Assembly (NCBI GenBank): GCA_025925615.1
Contig: JAICLN010000049.1
Location: forward strand, 1-15,097
DNA from: Actinomycetospora sp.
GTDB lineage: Bacteria; Actinomycetota; Actinomycetes; Mycobacteriales; Pseudonocardiaceae
DNA length: 15,097 bases
Direction: 5' to 3'
Shown: in pieces, positions 7,282 to 14,535 of the stretch
How positions within the stretch are numbered: position 1 is the stretch's first letter
Layout of the letters: each line of letters begins with the position of its first letter
Program-made: the position numbers and the translations under genes
Notes under the pieces: generated by a model
The model's input: the letters and a program-made list of their open reading frames with translations, nothing else
Told to the model about the DNA's origin: nothing
Databases searched by the model: none

Positions 7282-8423
7282 GCGCCGTGCTCGACGAGGC
7301 ACTCCTCGAGGACACCGGCCGCCTGCTCGACACCGACCGGGCCGGGCTCTTGCGCGTCGCCGCGACGGCGGGCGCCCAGGTCCGCGCGACGTGGGCAGCG
7401 GCCGTCGAGGCGGGAGTCGGGTCGCAGGGCGCCCTCGACGGTCTCCGGCCGCGGGCGCTGGTGCTGCTCGCGCGGGCCGGCACCGAGCAGGCCGCGGCCC
7501 GGCTGGTCGCCGCGCTCCTCGCGCCGACCTGCCCGTGCCCGGTCGTCGTCAGCGGGGTCGCCCCGCCGTGGCTCGGCCCGCTCGACGTCGTCGTCGTCTC
7601 GCACCGCGGTTCCGACCAGGACCCGGCCGACGCGCAGGTGGCCGAGGCGGTCGACCGCGCGGTGCGCCGCGGCTCCCACGTCGTCCTGACCGGCCCGGCC
7701 GACGGGCCCGCACCCGCGGCCGCCGCCGGCCGGGCCATGCAGGTGGTCCCGCGCATCCCGGGGCTCGACGGACTCTCGACCGCGACCGAGCTCGCGGCCA
7801 CGCTCGCCACCACCCGCGCGTTGGGGCTGCTCGACGTCGACGGCGAGGCCCTCGCCGACCGGCTCGACGACGAGGCCGAGCGCAGCGGGCCCCGCCACGA
7901 GGCGTTCGTCGCGCCGGCCAAGGCCCTCGCGCTGCGCTTCGCCGAGCACACCCCGCTGCTGTGGGGCACCGACCCGGTGGCCACCGCCCTCGCGGGGTAC
8001 GGCGCCGTCGTCCTCGCCGCCCACGCCGGGGTCGTCGCGCACGCCGGGCCACTGTCCGGAGCGTCGGCGGTCCCCGCGCTCGCCACCCGGCTGGTGGCCG
8101 GGGCGGCCGCCGACTCGATCTTCGCCGACCCCTTCGACGACCCGGGCGGCGACGCTCCGCCGCTGCGCCTCGCCGTCGTGACGGTCCGCGAGGACCTCGG
8201 CACCCGGCGCGTGGTCGAGGAGGCCGCCCACCGGTGGCCCTCGGCGGACGTGCTCGAGATCGACGACGTCGACCTCGGGGGCGACAGCCCCGGGCAGGAC
8301 GCCGTCCGGGCGGGTGTCCTGGGTCTGCGCCTGGACCTCGCGGCGCTCTACCTGGGCCTCGCGACGGGCACGGTCGGGGCGGACCCGGCCGAGGGTGCCC
8401 GGCCGGGCGTCGGCGCCGGCTGA
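7278..8423 (+). CDS. SIS-domain sugar-isomerase-like protein (Rv3256c-type)
   Basis: A 381-aa protein starting at GTG 7278 inside a GTGA overlap with the Trm112-like gene. It has the two-lobe layout of the bifunctional phosphoglucose/phosphomannose isomerase family. The first SIS lobe covers ~50-160 (RALVLLARAGTEQAAARLV, PCPVVVSGVAPPWLGPLDVVVVSHRGSD, GSHVVLTGP). An APAKALALRFAEHTPLLWGTD hinge lies near 213-235. A C-terminal lobe resembling the bacterial PGI C-terminal domain runs from ~240 to 370. The Gly-rich GMGGS sugar-phosphate loop of active members and the C-lobe NENAK and ELNHNE catalytic segments are not visible, so isomerase activity is doubtful; it may bind a sugar phosphate or partner ManB or ManA. 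Position between manB and manA is conserved in mycobacteria. The fold is confident and the role is not. Confidence 0.82.
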   Translation: MSAVLDEALLEDTGRLLDTDRAGLLRVAATAGAQVRATWAAAVEAGVGSQGALDGLRPRALVLLARAGTEQAAARLVAALLAPTCPCPVVVSGVAPPWLGPLDVVVVSHRGSDQDPADAQVAEAVDRAVRRGSHVVLTGPADGPAPAAAAGRAMQVVPRIPGLDGLSTATELAATLATTRALGLLDVDGEALADRLDDEAERSGPRHEAFVAPAKALALRFAEHTPLLWGTDPVATALAGYGAVVLAAHAGVVAHAGPLSGASAVPALATRLVAGAAADSIFADPFDDPGGDAPPLRLAVVTVREDLGTRRVVEEAAHRWPSADVLEIDDVDLGGDSPGQDAVRAGVLGLRLDLAALYLGLATGTVGADPAEGARPGVGAG

Positions 8424-8496
8424 TCCGGGCACCCGCACAGATTCCGGTGCCGGTGGGGTCGCCGATCGGCGCGACCACCGTCATCACGCGCGATGC

Positions 8497-8505
8497 GAGG
8501 GGGAG
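8497..8505 (+). promoter_or_regulatory. ribosome binding site that fixes the manA start
   Basis: GAGGGGGAG lies 2-7 nt (depending on register) before GTG 8508 and overlaps the alternative in-frame ATG 8493 region. It therefore supports GTG 8508 and rules out ATG 8493. Confidence 0.75.
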
Positions 8506-8507
8506 AC

Positions 8508-9815
8508 GTGGAACTGCTCGAGGGGACCGTGCGCCCCTACGCGTGGGGTTCGCGTACGCACATCGCGGCCCTGCTCGGGGAACCGGTCCCGTCGCCGCAT
8601 CCCCAGGCCGAGCTGTGGCTGGGCGCGCACCGCGACGCGCCCTCCCGTCTCGTCGAGCACCCGGGCGGCCACACGCTGCTCGACGCCCTCGAGTCCGACC
8701 CGGAGGGCACCTTCGGACCCGCGCGCGTCGAACGCTGGCAGGGCCGGTTCCCGTTCCTGCTCAAGGTCCTCGCCGCCGAGGAGCCGCTGAGCCTGCAGAC
8801 CCACCCGTCCGCGGAGCAGGCCGCCGTCGGGTTCGCCCGCGAGGAGGCCCGGGGCCTGCCGCAGGGCGCCCCCGACCGCAACTACCGGGACCCGCTGCCG
8901 AAGCCGGAGATCCTCTGCGCGCTCGAGGAGTTCCACGCGCTCGCGGGCTTCCGCGACGCCGCCGTGACCGTCCGCATGCTGCGGGCCCTCGACGTCGACC
9001 TCCTCGCCCACCACACCGAGCTGCTCGCCGGCCAGCCCGACCCCGACGGCCTGCGCGCGCTGTTCACGACCTGGATCACGCTGCCGCAGCGGGCCGTGGA
9101 CGACCTGGTGCCCGCGCTGCTCGACGGGTGCGTGCGCCTGGCGAAGACCCCCGGGTCACCGGGTGCGCCGGGCGGGGAGTTCGAGCGCGAGGTCCGCACC
9201 CTGCTCGACCTGGGGGAGCGCTACCCCGGGGACGCGGGCGTCCTCGCCGCCCTGCTGCTCAACCGCGTGGTCCTCGCCGAGGGCGAGTGCCTCTTCCAGC
9301 CCGCCGGGTCGCCGCACTCCTACCTGTCCGGCGCCGGCGTCGAGCTGATGGCCAACTCCGACAACGTGTTGCGGGCGGGGCTGACGCCCAAGCACGTCGA
9401 CGTGCCGGAGCTGCTGCGCATCCTGGACTTCCGATGCGGGCCGCCGCCGATGGTCCGCCCGCGGGTCGACGGTCCCCGGGCGGTCTACAGCGCCCCGAGC
9501 GAGCACTTCCGGCTGGTGCGCCTCGACGTGGGCCCCGACGACGCGCCGGTGGAGCTGGGCATCGACGGCCCCCGCATCGTGCTGGTGGTCCGCGGCGACG
9601 CCCGGCTGCGCGCGGCCACCGGCCGCTCGGTGGCGCTGGCGCAGGGCCGGGCGGTGTGGGCCCCCGCGGACGACGGGGTGGTGACGGTCGAGGCGGGACC
9701 GGGCCGGGCGCTCGTGTTCGCCGCCGGCGACGGCTGGACGGCCGAGGAGGACGGCGACGACGAGGACGGGGACCAGGAGGACGGGGACCCCGGGGCGCCG
9801 GGCGCGACGGACTAG
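8508..9815 (+). CDS. manA: mannose-6-phosphate isomerase, type I (cupin)
   Basis: A 435-aa type I phosphomannose isomerase that interconverts fructose-6-P and mannose-6-P in the cytoplasm, supplying ManB. The start GTG 8508 gives the conserved N-terminus MELLEGTVRPYAWGS and has a strong ribosome binding site. The zinc ligands of the family are all visible: Gln97 and His99 in LQTHPS, Glu134 in KPEILCAL, and His270 in GSPHSYLSG. The family block GVELMANSDNVLRAGLTPKHVD follows His270. A second, degenerate cupin-like domain runs from ~320 to 405. The C-terminus is acidic and repetitive, with three EDGDX units at residues 414-428 that are unlikely to be part of the fold. An 84-nt gap separates it from the SIS gene without a clear promoter, so it is probably the last gene of the manB transcript. 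Confidence 0.96.
   Translation: MELLEGTVRPYAWGSRTHIAALLGEPVPSPHPQAELWLGAHRDAPSRLVEHPGGHTLLDALESDPEGTFGPARVERWQGRFPFLLKVLAAEEPLSLQTHPSAEQAAVGFAREEARGLPQGAPDRNYRDPLPKPEILCALEEFHALAGFRDAAVTVRMLRALDVDLLAHHTELLAGQPDPDGLRALFTTWITLPQRAVDDLVPALLDGCVRLAKTPGSPGAPGGEFEREVRTLLDLGERYPGDAGVLAALLLNRVVLAEGECLFQPAGSPHSYLSGAGVELMANSDNVLRAGLTPKHVDVPELLRILDFRCGPPPMVRPRVDGPRAVYSAPSEHFRLVRLDVGPDDAPVELGIDGPRIVLVVRGDARLRAATGRSVALAQGRAVWAPADDGVVTVEAGPGRALVFAAGDGWTAEEDGDDEDGDQEDGDPGAPGATD
9747..9791 (+). repeat. three tandem 15-nt repeats in the 3' end of manA
   Basis: Three consecutive copies of GAGGACGGSGACNNN start at 9747, 9762 and 9777. They encode EDGDD, EDGDQ and EDGDP near the ManA C-terminus. They are in frame, so copy-number changes would alter only the length of the acidic tail. 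Confidence 0.85.
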
Positions 9816-9868
9816 ATTGCGCGCGGACCGGGCCGGGTGCCCGGTTCGTCCCGTCGTTCCCGCCCCCC

Positions 9869-9874
9869 AGGAGG
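9869..9874 (+). promoter_or_regulatory. ribosome binding site that fixes the CDF transporter start
   Basis: AGGAGG is a perfect Shine-Dalgarno sequence 5 nt before GTG 9880. It decides against the upstream in-frame TTG 9817, which has no such signal and would add residues unlike a transporter N-terminus. Confidence 0.85.
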
Positions 9875-9879
9875 TCGCG

Positions 9880-10830
9880 GTGTCCGCTTCCGGAGGCTCG
9901 AAGGCGATCATCGCCGCCCTGTCCGCCAACGCGGGCATCGCGGTGGCGAAGTTCGTCGGCTTCGCGATCACCGGGTCGTCCTCGATGCTCGCCGAGGGCG
10001 TCCACTCGATCGCCGACACCGCGAACCAGGGACTGCTGCTCTTCGGGCGCCGCCGCGCGGCCCGCGCCGCGACCCCGTCGCACCCCTTCGGCTACGGGCG
10101 CGACCGGTTCTTCTACTCGTTCGTCGTCGCGCTGATGCTGTTCACCCTCGGCTCGGTCTTCGCGATCTACGAGGGCGTCCACAAGCTCTCCGCCCCCGAG
10201 GAGCTCACGAGCCCCGTCGTCGCCATCGTCATCCTCGTGGTCGCGCTCGCGCTCGAGGGCTACAGCTTCCGCACCGCGGTCCACGAGTCCCGCGAGCTCA
10301 AGGGCGACGCGACCTGGTGGGGCTTCATCCGCCAGTCGGTGAACCCGGAGCTGCCCGTCGTGCTCCTCGAGGACACCGGGGCGCTGGTCGGGCTGGTGCT
10401 CGCGCTCGCCGGGGTGGGGCTGACCGTCGCGACCGGCGACCCGGTCTGGGACGCGATCGGCACCAACGCCATCGGCAGCCTGCTCGGTGTCATCGCGGTG
10501 ATCCTCATCGTGGAGACGAAGCGCCTGCTGATGGGGGTGGGCGCCCGACCGCCGCTGGTCACCACGATCACCGACTCGCTGGTGGGCGGGCCGGTCGAAC
10601 GGGTCATCCACCTGCGCACCCAGTACCTCGGGCCCGAGGAGCTGCTCGTGGCGGCGAAGATCGCGGTGCCGGCGAGCCTGCCCACCGAGGCCGTGGCGCG
10701 CGCGATCGACGAGGCCGAGGCACGGCTGCGGACCCTGGTCCCGCAGGCCCGGCTGATCTATCTCGAGCCCGACCTCGACCGCACCGGTTCCGACGACGGG
10801 ATCGACCCGGCGCTGGACCCGACGCCCTGA
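9880..10830 (+). CDS. cation diffusion facilitator (ZnT9-like) transporter
   Basis: A 316-aa inner-membrane transporter of the CDF family, which usually exports Zn, Fe, Mn or related divalent metals in exchange for protons. TM1 starts near residue 10 (KAIIAALSANAGIAVAKFVGFAITGSSSMLAEGVHSIADTANQ). The TM2 metal-site motif HxxxD is intact (His42, Asp46). In TM5 the usual HxxxD is replaced by VLLED (Val161 to Asp165, with Glu164). That form, in the context NPELPVVLLEDTGALVG, is characteristic of the ZnT9/SLC30A9-like branch. Six membrane segments are visible, followed by a ~90-residue cytoplasmic domain (ARPPLVTTITDSLV ... LIYLEPD) and an Asp/Pro-rich tail. It begins 64 bp after manA on the same strand and may be cotranscribed. 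Metal specificity cannot be predicted. Confidence 0.9.
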   Translation: MSASGGSKAIIAALSANAGIAVAKFVGFAITGSSSMLAEGVHSIADTANQGLLLFGRRRAARAATPSHPFGYGRDRFFYSFVVALMLFTLGSVFAIYEGVHKLSAPEELTSPVVAIVILVVALALEGYSFRTAVHESRELKGDATWWGFIRQSVNPELPVVLLEDTGALVGLVLALAGVGLTVATGDPVWDAIGTNAIGSLLGVIAVILIVETKRLLMGVGARPPLVTTITDSLVGGPVERVIHLRTQYLGPEELLVAAKIAVPASLPTEAVARAIDEAEARLRTLVPQARLIYLEPDLDRTGSDDGIDPALDPTP

Positions 10831-10859
10831 TCCGTCGCTCGGCGCAACCGGTTCCGTCC

Positions 10860-10882
10860 CCGGGCGGTGCGACGAGGCCCGG
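10860..10882 (+). terminator. weak stem-loop after the CDF gene
   Basis: CCGGGC (10860-10865) and GCCCGG (10877-10882) form a 6-bp stem with an 11-nt loop, 30 bp after the transporter stop. No T-tract follows. At this GC content such a stem can arise by chance. Confidence 0.2.
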
Positions 10883-10940
10883 TCGGCGATCGACTGGTAC
10901 GAACCTCCCGCTCCGGGGGGCATCCGAGGATCACCGTGAG

Positions 10941-10946
10941 TATGGT
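10941..10946 (+). promoter_or_regulatory. possible -10 element for the amino-acid permease
   Basis: TATGGT, preceded by GTGAG, is the best TANNNT match in the 172-bp gap before the permease. It predicts a 5' UTR of about 50 nt that includes the ribosome binding site. No clear -35. Confidence 0.35.
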
Positions 10947-11002
10947 CCCCGTCACCGCGCAGGCGGACAGACGGTCACGGAGCGCACGAAAGGGGGCCGG
11001 GG

Positions 11003-12535
11003 ATGGCGAGTCCCACGACATCGCGACAGGGAAGTCTCCTCCGGACGAAGTCGGTCGAGCAGTCGATCGCCGACACCGACGAACCGGACAGCAAACTGCG
11101 TCGCGAGCTCGGCGCGCTCGACCTGACGATCTTCGGCGTCGCGGTCCTGATCGGCGCCGGCATCTTCACGATCACGGCGCGCACCGCGGGGGACGTGACC
11201 GGCCCGGCCATCGCGGTCTCGTTCGTCATCGCCGCCGTCGCCTGCGGCTTCGCCGGGCTCTGCTACGCGGAGTTCGCCTCGACCGTCCCGGTGGCCGGCA
11301 GCGCGTACACGTTCTCCTACGCGACGTTCGGCGAGTTCATCGCCTGGATCATCGGCTGGGACCTGATCCTGGAGTACGCGCTCGGCGCGGCCACCGTCGC
11401 GAAGAGCTGGTCGAGCTACCTCGGCAAGATCCTCGACATCCTCGGGCTCGGCGACAGCACGTCGTTCACCGTGGGCGGGGCGGAGGTGGACTGGGGCGCG
11501 ATCCTGGTCATCGCCGCCCTCACCGTGGTGCTCGTGCTCGGCATCAAGCTCTCCAGCCGGGTGTCGACGATCATCACCTCGATCAAGCTGCTGGTCGTCC
11601 TCTTCGTGATCATCCTCGGGGCGACGTTCATCAAGGCGGCCAACTACAGCCCCTTCATCCCGCCGGCCGAGCCGCCCAAGGCGGGCGCGAGCGGGCTCGA
11701 GTCGTCCCTGCTCTCGCTGCTGGTCGGCAGCGAGGGCAGCACCTACGGCGGCTTCGGGCTGCTGGCCGGGGCGTCCCTGGTGTTCTTCGCGTTCATCGGC
11801 TTCGACGCGGTGTCGACGACGGCCGAGGAGACCAAGAACCCGCAGAAGGACCTCCCGCGCGGCATCCTCGGGTCGCTGGCCGTGGTGACCGTGCTCTACG
11901 TGGCCACCTCGCTGGTGCTCGTCGGCATGGTCAACTACACCCAGCTGAAGAGCTCGCCCGACGGGGAGAACAAGACCCTCGCCGACGCGTTCACGCTGGT
12001 CGGGGCCAACTGGGCATCGACGATCATCGCGGTCGGGGCCCTGGCGGGACTCACCACCGTCGTCCTGGTGCTCATGCTCGGCCAGAGCCGCGTCTTCTAC
12101 GCGATGAGCCGTGACGGGCTGCTCCCGCGCGGGCTGGCCAGGACCGGGCGCTACGACACCCCGAGCACCATCACGATCATCATCGGGGCGCTGTGCGCGG
12201 TCATCGCGGGGTTCGTGCCGACGACGACCATCGAGGAGATGGTCAACATCGGCACGCTGTTCGCCTTCGTGCTGGTCGCGCTCGGCACCTGGATCCTGCG
12301 GGTCAAGCAGCCCCACCTGCAGCGGACCTTCACGGTGAAGGCGCTGCCCGTCGTCGCGACCCTCGCCGTCGTGTCGTGCCTCTGGCTGATGCTGAACCTG
12401 ACCGCGGGCACGTGGGTCCGGTTCATCGTGTGGATGGTCGTCGGCATCGTGATCTACTTCGCCTACTCGCGCCGGAGCTCCGTGCTCGGCAAGCGCGAGC
12501 GCGGCGAGGAGCCCAGCGTGACGTCCTCGGCCTAG
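11003..12535 (+). CDS. APC-superfamily amino-acid permease (cationic amino-acid transporter type)
   Basis: A 510-aa integral membrane transporter starting at ATG 11003, with AAAGGGGG at 10989-10996 as ribosome binding site. After a ~35-residue cytoplasmic N-terminus, TM1 carries the APC signature VLIGAGIFTITARTAGDVTGPAI (GAGIF near residue 51). It is followed by the TM2-3 block FAGLCYAEFASTVPVAGSAYTFSYATFGEFIAWIIGWDLILEYA. The TM6 block FFAFIGFDAVSTTAEETKNPQKDLPRGI (from about residue 263) is typical of the CAT/YfnA-like subfamily. TM8-9 includes VLMLGQSRVFYAMSRDGLLP. About 12-14 hydrophobic segments are visible and the length is usual. The likely substrates are basic or neutral amino acids, taken up with protons. 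It is syntenic with Rv3253c as I recall it. It converges on the acyl-CoA ligase gene across the hairpin at 12548-12589. Confidence 0.92.
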   Translation: MASPTTSRQGSLLRTKSVEQSIADTDEPDSKLRRELGALDLTIFGVAVLIGAGIFTITARTAGDVTGPAIAVSFVIAAVACGFAGLCYAEFASTVPVAGSAYTFSYATFGEFIAWIIGWDLILEYALGAATVAKSWSSYLGKILDILGLGDSTSFTVGGAEVDWGAILVIAALTVVLVLGIKLSSRVSTIITSIKLLVVLFVIILGATFIKAANYSPFIPPAEPPKAGASGLESSLLSLLVGSEGSTYGGFGLLAGASLVFFAFIGFDAVSTTAEETKNPQKDLPRGILGSLAVVTVLYVATSLVLVGMVNYTQLKSSPDGENKTLADAFTLVGANWASTIIAVGALAGLTTVVLVLMLGQSRVFYAMSRDGLLPRGLARTGRYDTPSTITIIIGALCAVIAGFVPTTTIEEMVNIGTLFAFVLVALGTWILRVKQPHLQRTFTVKALPVVATLAVVSCLWLMLNLTAGTWVRFIVWMVVGIVIYFAYSRRSSVLGKRERGEEPSVTSSA

Positions 12536-12547
12536 GTGCCGAAGGCT

Positions 12548-12589
12548 CGTGAGCACTTTCCGGGGTCATCACCCCGGAAAGTGCTCACG
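12548..12589. terminator. perfect 19-bp hairpin between convergent genes, likely bidirectional terminator
   Basis: CGTGAGCACTTTCCGGGGT (12548-12566) and its exact reverse complement (12571-12589) flank a CATC loop. It lies 12 bp after the permease stop and 14 bp before the stop of the minus-strand ligase gene, so it can serve both. No T-tract is present on either side, as is common for actinobacterial hairpin terminators. The long perfect stem also makes it a candidate dispersed palindrome. Confidence 0.8.
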
Positions 12590-12603
12590 GGCGCGCAGCG
12601 CAC

Positions 12604-14220
12604 CTACCCGACGAACTTCTCGCGCAGCGTCTTCTTCGAGAACTTCCCGGTCGAGGTCTTGGGTACCTCGTCGATGAACTCGACGTCGTCGGGGACCTGC
12701 CACTTCGCGACACGGGTCAGCAGGTACTCCCGCACCCGCTCGGCCGTCAGCTCCGAACCCTCGCGCACCACCACGCAGGCGAGCGGGCGCTCCGACCACT
12801 TCTCGTCCGGGATCGCGATGACGGCGGCCTCGGCGACCTCGGGCATCGCCATGATCTCGTTCTCGAGGTCGACCGAGGAGATCCACTCGCCGCCCGACTT
12901 CACGAGGTCCTTCGTGCGGTCGACCAGCTTGACGTAGCCGTACCGGTCGATGACCGCGACGTCGCCGGTGCGCAGCCAGCCGTCCTCGGTGTACTGCTTC
13001 CCGCCGTCCTCGTTGAGATAGTAGGAACTCGCGATCCACGGCCCGGACGCCTGCAGCTCCCCGGAGGTGGTGCCGTCCCAGGGCTGGATCTCGCCCGTGT
13101 CGGGGTCGGCGATGCGCAGATCGACCAGCGGCGCCGGCTGGCCCGCGGTGGCCCGCACGTCGGCGAGCTCGTGGTCGGAGAGGCCGTCGTGGATCGAGCG
13201 CAGCGTGCCGGTCGTCGCGATCGGGCTGGTCTCGGTCATGCCCCAGGCCTGGGTGATCGGCAGGCCGATCTTCTCCCGCCACGCCTCGGACAGGGACTTC
13301 GGCACCGCGGAGCCGCCGCAGAGCAGCAGCCGCAGGTGCGGGACGTCCTCCGGCCCCGACAGCTCGGGCAGCACACCCATCCAGATCGTCGGCACCCCGG
13401 CGGTGAGCGTGACGTCGTGGTCGCGCAGCATCCCGGCGATCGCCTTCGGCACCATGTTCGGGCCGGGCATCACCAGGGAAGCCCCCGCGAAGACCGCCGC
13501 GTACGGCGTCCCCCAGGCGTTCGCGTGGAACATCGGGACGATCGGGAGCACCACGTCGCGCTCGATCAGCCCGGCGACGTCGGCGATGAGCACCGCGATC
13601 GAGTGCAGGACCGTCGAGCGGTGGGAGTAGACGACGCCCTTGGGGTTGCCGGTGGTGCCCGACGTGTAGCACATGGCGGCGGCGCGGTCCTCGTCGTCGA
13701 CGACGAAGCGGCCGGCGAAGGGCTCGACGGAGGCGAGCAGCTCCTCGTGGTCGAGGATGCGCTCGTCGTCGGGGATCGGGGTGTCCGAGCCGTCGTCGAT
13801 CACGATGAAGCGCCGCACGTGCGGCATCTGGTCCGCGAGCGGCCACAGCTGCCCGAACAGGGACCGGTCGACGAAGATCACGTCGTCGTCCGCGTGGTTG
13901 GCGATGTAGACGAGCTGCTCGGGGAACAGACGGATGTTCAGCGTGTGCAGCACCCGCCCGGTGCACGGCACCGCGAAGTACAGCTCGAGGTGGGTCGGGG
14001 TGTTCCAGCAGAACGTCCCGACGCGCGCGTCGTGCGGGACCTCGAGCGCGTCGAGCGCCGCGGCCGTCCGGCGCACCCGGGTCGCCCAGTCCGCGTAGGT
14101 CGTGGTGGTGACGGCACCCCCGACGCCGATGCCGGTGACCGGCTTGTGGCCGAAGAGCTGCTCGGCGCGGTGGAAGACGTGGGGCAGTGCGAGCGGTGTG
14201 GACTGCATCTGTCCGAGCAC
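12604..14220 (-). CDS. AlkK-type medium/long-chain fatty-acid--CoA ligase
   Basis: A 538-aa adenylate-forming enzyme that activates a fatty acid with ATP and CoA through an acyl-AMP. The start GTG 14220 is supported by AGGAGG at 14229-14234 (minus strand), 8 nt upstream. The resulting [16 protein letters not shown] resembles the start of Pseudomonas AlkK. Motifs: the P-loop [17 protein letters not shown] (Cys184 to ~200), [20 protein letters not shown] (326-333), [29 protein letters not shown], and the catalytic Lys526 in [10 protein letters not shown]. The [38 protein letters not shown] segment is particularly AlkK-like. It probably feeds beta-oxidation or lipid synthesis; the chain length is not readable from sequence. 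It is divergent from ahcY across a 440-bp region and has its own promoter candidate with direct repeats. It is transcribed alone on this strand within the window. Confidence 0.93.
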   Translation of the reverse strand: MLGQMQSTPLALPHVFHRAEQLFGHKPVTGIGVGGAVTTTTYADWATRVRRTAAALDALEVPHDARVGTFCWNTPTHLELYFAVPCTGRVLHTLNIRLFPEQLVYIANHADDDVIFVDRSLFGQLWPLADQMPHVRRFIVIDDGSDTPIPDDERILDHEELLASVEPFAGRFVVDDEDRAAAMCYTSGTTGNPKGVVYSHRSTVLHSIAVLIADVAGLIERDVVLPIVPMFHANAWGTPYAAVFAGASLVMPGPNMVPKAIAGMLRDHDVTLTAGVPTIWMGVLPELSGPEDVPHLRLLLCGGSAVPKSLSEAWREKIGLPITQAWGMTETSPIATTGTLRSIHDGLSDHELADVRATAGQPAPLVDLRIADPDTGEIQPWDGTTSGELQASGPWIASSYYLNEDGGKQYTEDGWLRTGDVAVIDRYGYVKLVDRTKDLVKSGGEWISSVDLENEIMAMPEVAEAAVIAIPDEKWSERPLACVVVREGSELTAERVREYLLTRVAKWQVPDDVEFIDEVPKTSTGKFSKKTLREKFVG

Positions 14221-14260
14221 GGCGTGGGCCTCCTGGGTGCTCGCGGGGGCGGGATCGCCG

Positions 14261-14288
14261 AGACTACGTGGCCTGTGGTCCCGGTCAT
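14261..14288 (-). promoter_or_regulatory. candidate promoter of the acyl-CoA ligase gene
   Basis: On the minus strand ATGACC (14288-14283) as -35, a 16-nt spacer, and TAGTCT (14266-14261) as -10 predict a start near 14253 and a short leader with the ribosome binding site at 14234-14229. The -35 falls inside one copy of the 15-nt direct repeat. Confidence 0.45.
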
Positions 14289-14312
14289 ATCGTTCGGGTG
14301 GTCCGGGTCATA
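14275..14312. repeat. pair of 15-nt direct repeats, candidate operator
   Basis: GTGGTCCCGGTCATA (14275-14289) and GTGGTCCGGGTCATA (14298-14312) differ at one base and are 23 bp apart start to start, about two helical turns. One overlaps the presumed -35 of the acyl-CoA ligase and the other lies just upstream of it. This looks like tandem binding of a regulator. The regulator is not identified in the window. Confidence 0.55.
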
Positions 14313-14383
14313 GCGTGCCGGACCGACCGACCGGCGACCTGCGGCGAGACCGTCCGGGGCCCGTCGCGCCGCTGCGTGCCGTC

Positions 14384-14412
14384 TTGACCACCTCGCTGGC
14401 CTGTGTTTTCGT
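14384..14412 (+). promoter_or_regulatory. candidate promoter of ahcY
   Basis: TTGACC (14384-14389) is a good -35. After a 17-nt spacer TTTCGT (14407-14412) is a weak -10. Transcription would begin near 14419, just upstream of the riboswitch-like aptamer, which fits its placement in the 5' UTR. Confidence 0.4.
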
Positions 14413-14424
14413 CGTTGTACGGCA

Positions 14425-14453
14425 ACAGGTCGCACGTCGTGCGACGGGCCTGT
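14425..14453 (+). other. stem-loop upstream of the aptamer that overlaps P1
   Basis: GTCGCAC (14429-14435) and GTGCGAC (14439-14445) form a perfect 7-bp hairpin with a GTC loop. Outside it, ACAGG (14425-14429) can pair with CCTGT (14449-14453), which is the 5' strand of the aptamer P1 helix. The extended fold would compete with P1. It could be a regulatory alternative or simply a stabilising 5' hairpin. Confidence 0.45.
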
Positions 14454-14520
14454 CGAGTGGCGCTGCAACGGACCATCGAGTCCGCCACGCTCGGCAGGGC
14501 TCCGCACCGTCAAGGGCGCC
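14449..14520 (+). promoter_or_regulatory. SAH riboswitch aptamer in the ahcY leader
   Basis: The sequence matches the S-adenosylhomocysteine riboswitch pattern as I know it. P1 is CCTGTCGAG (14449-14457) with CTCGGCAGG (14490-14498), 9 bp with one G-U. The core GGCGCTGCAACGG begins at 14459. The inner hairpin is CGGAC (14469-14473) with GTCCG (14480-14484), loop CATCGA. Next comes CCACG before the P1 3' strand, where the consensus reads CCAGG. The pseudoknot is GGCGC (14459-14463) with GCGCC (14516-14520), preceded by CAAGG close to the consensus CAACGG. The helices and core occur in the expected order directly upstream of ahcY, whose product hydrolyses SAH. Family knowledge says SAH binding raises ahcY expression. 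The one core mismatch and the long 140-nt distance to the start codon leave some doubt. Confidence 0.85.
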
Positions 14521-14535
14521 TCCAGATGGTGGAGG
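14519..14535 (+). other. leader hairpin overlapping the pseudoknot 3' strand, possible expression platform
   Basis: CCTCCA (14519-14524) and TGGAGG (14530-14535) form a 6-bp hairpin with a GATGG loop and share two bases with the pseudoknot strand, so both cannot fully form. TCCAGA (14521-14526) can alternatively pair with TCTGGA (14543-14548). No intrinsic terminator with a T-tract is evident in the remaining 14549-14660, which holds no gene; control of translation or Rho-dependent termination is possible. Confidence 0.4.

Noticed and set aside
5576..8203. 875-codon minus-strand open frame opposite manB, the Trm112-like gene and the SIS gene
   Set aside because: The opposite strand encodes intact conserved proteins; this frame is low-complexity Arg/Ser/Pro/Gly with no domain.
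8493..8495. ATG as the manA start
   Set aside because: The purine-rich ribosome binding site at 8497-8505 lies downstream of it and the conserved N-terminus begins at GTG 8508.
9817..9819. TTG as the CDF transporter start
   Set aside because: There is no ribosome binding site there; a perfect AGGAGG precedes GTG 9880 and the transporter fold begins there.
14322..14334. Short GACC tetranucleotide run as a functional repeat
   Set aside because: Only about three units; expected by chance at this base composition.
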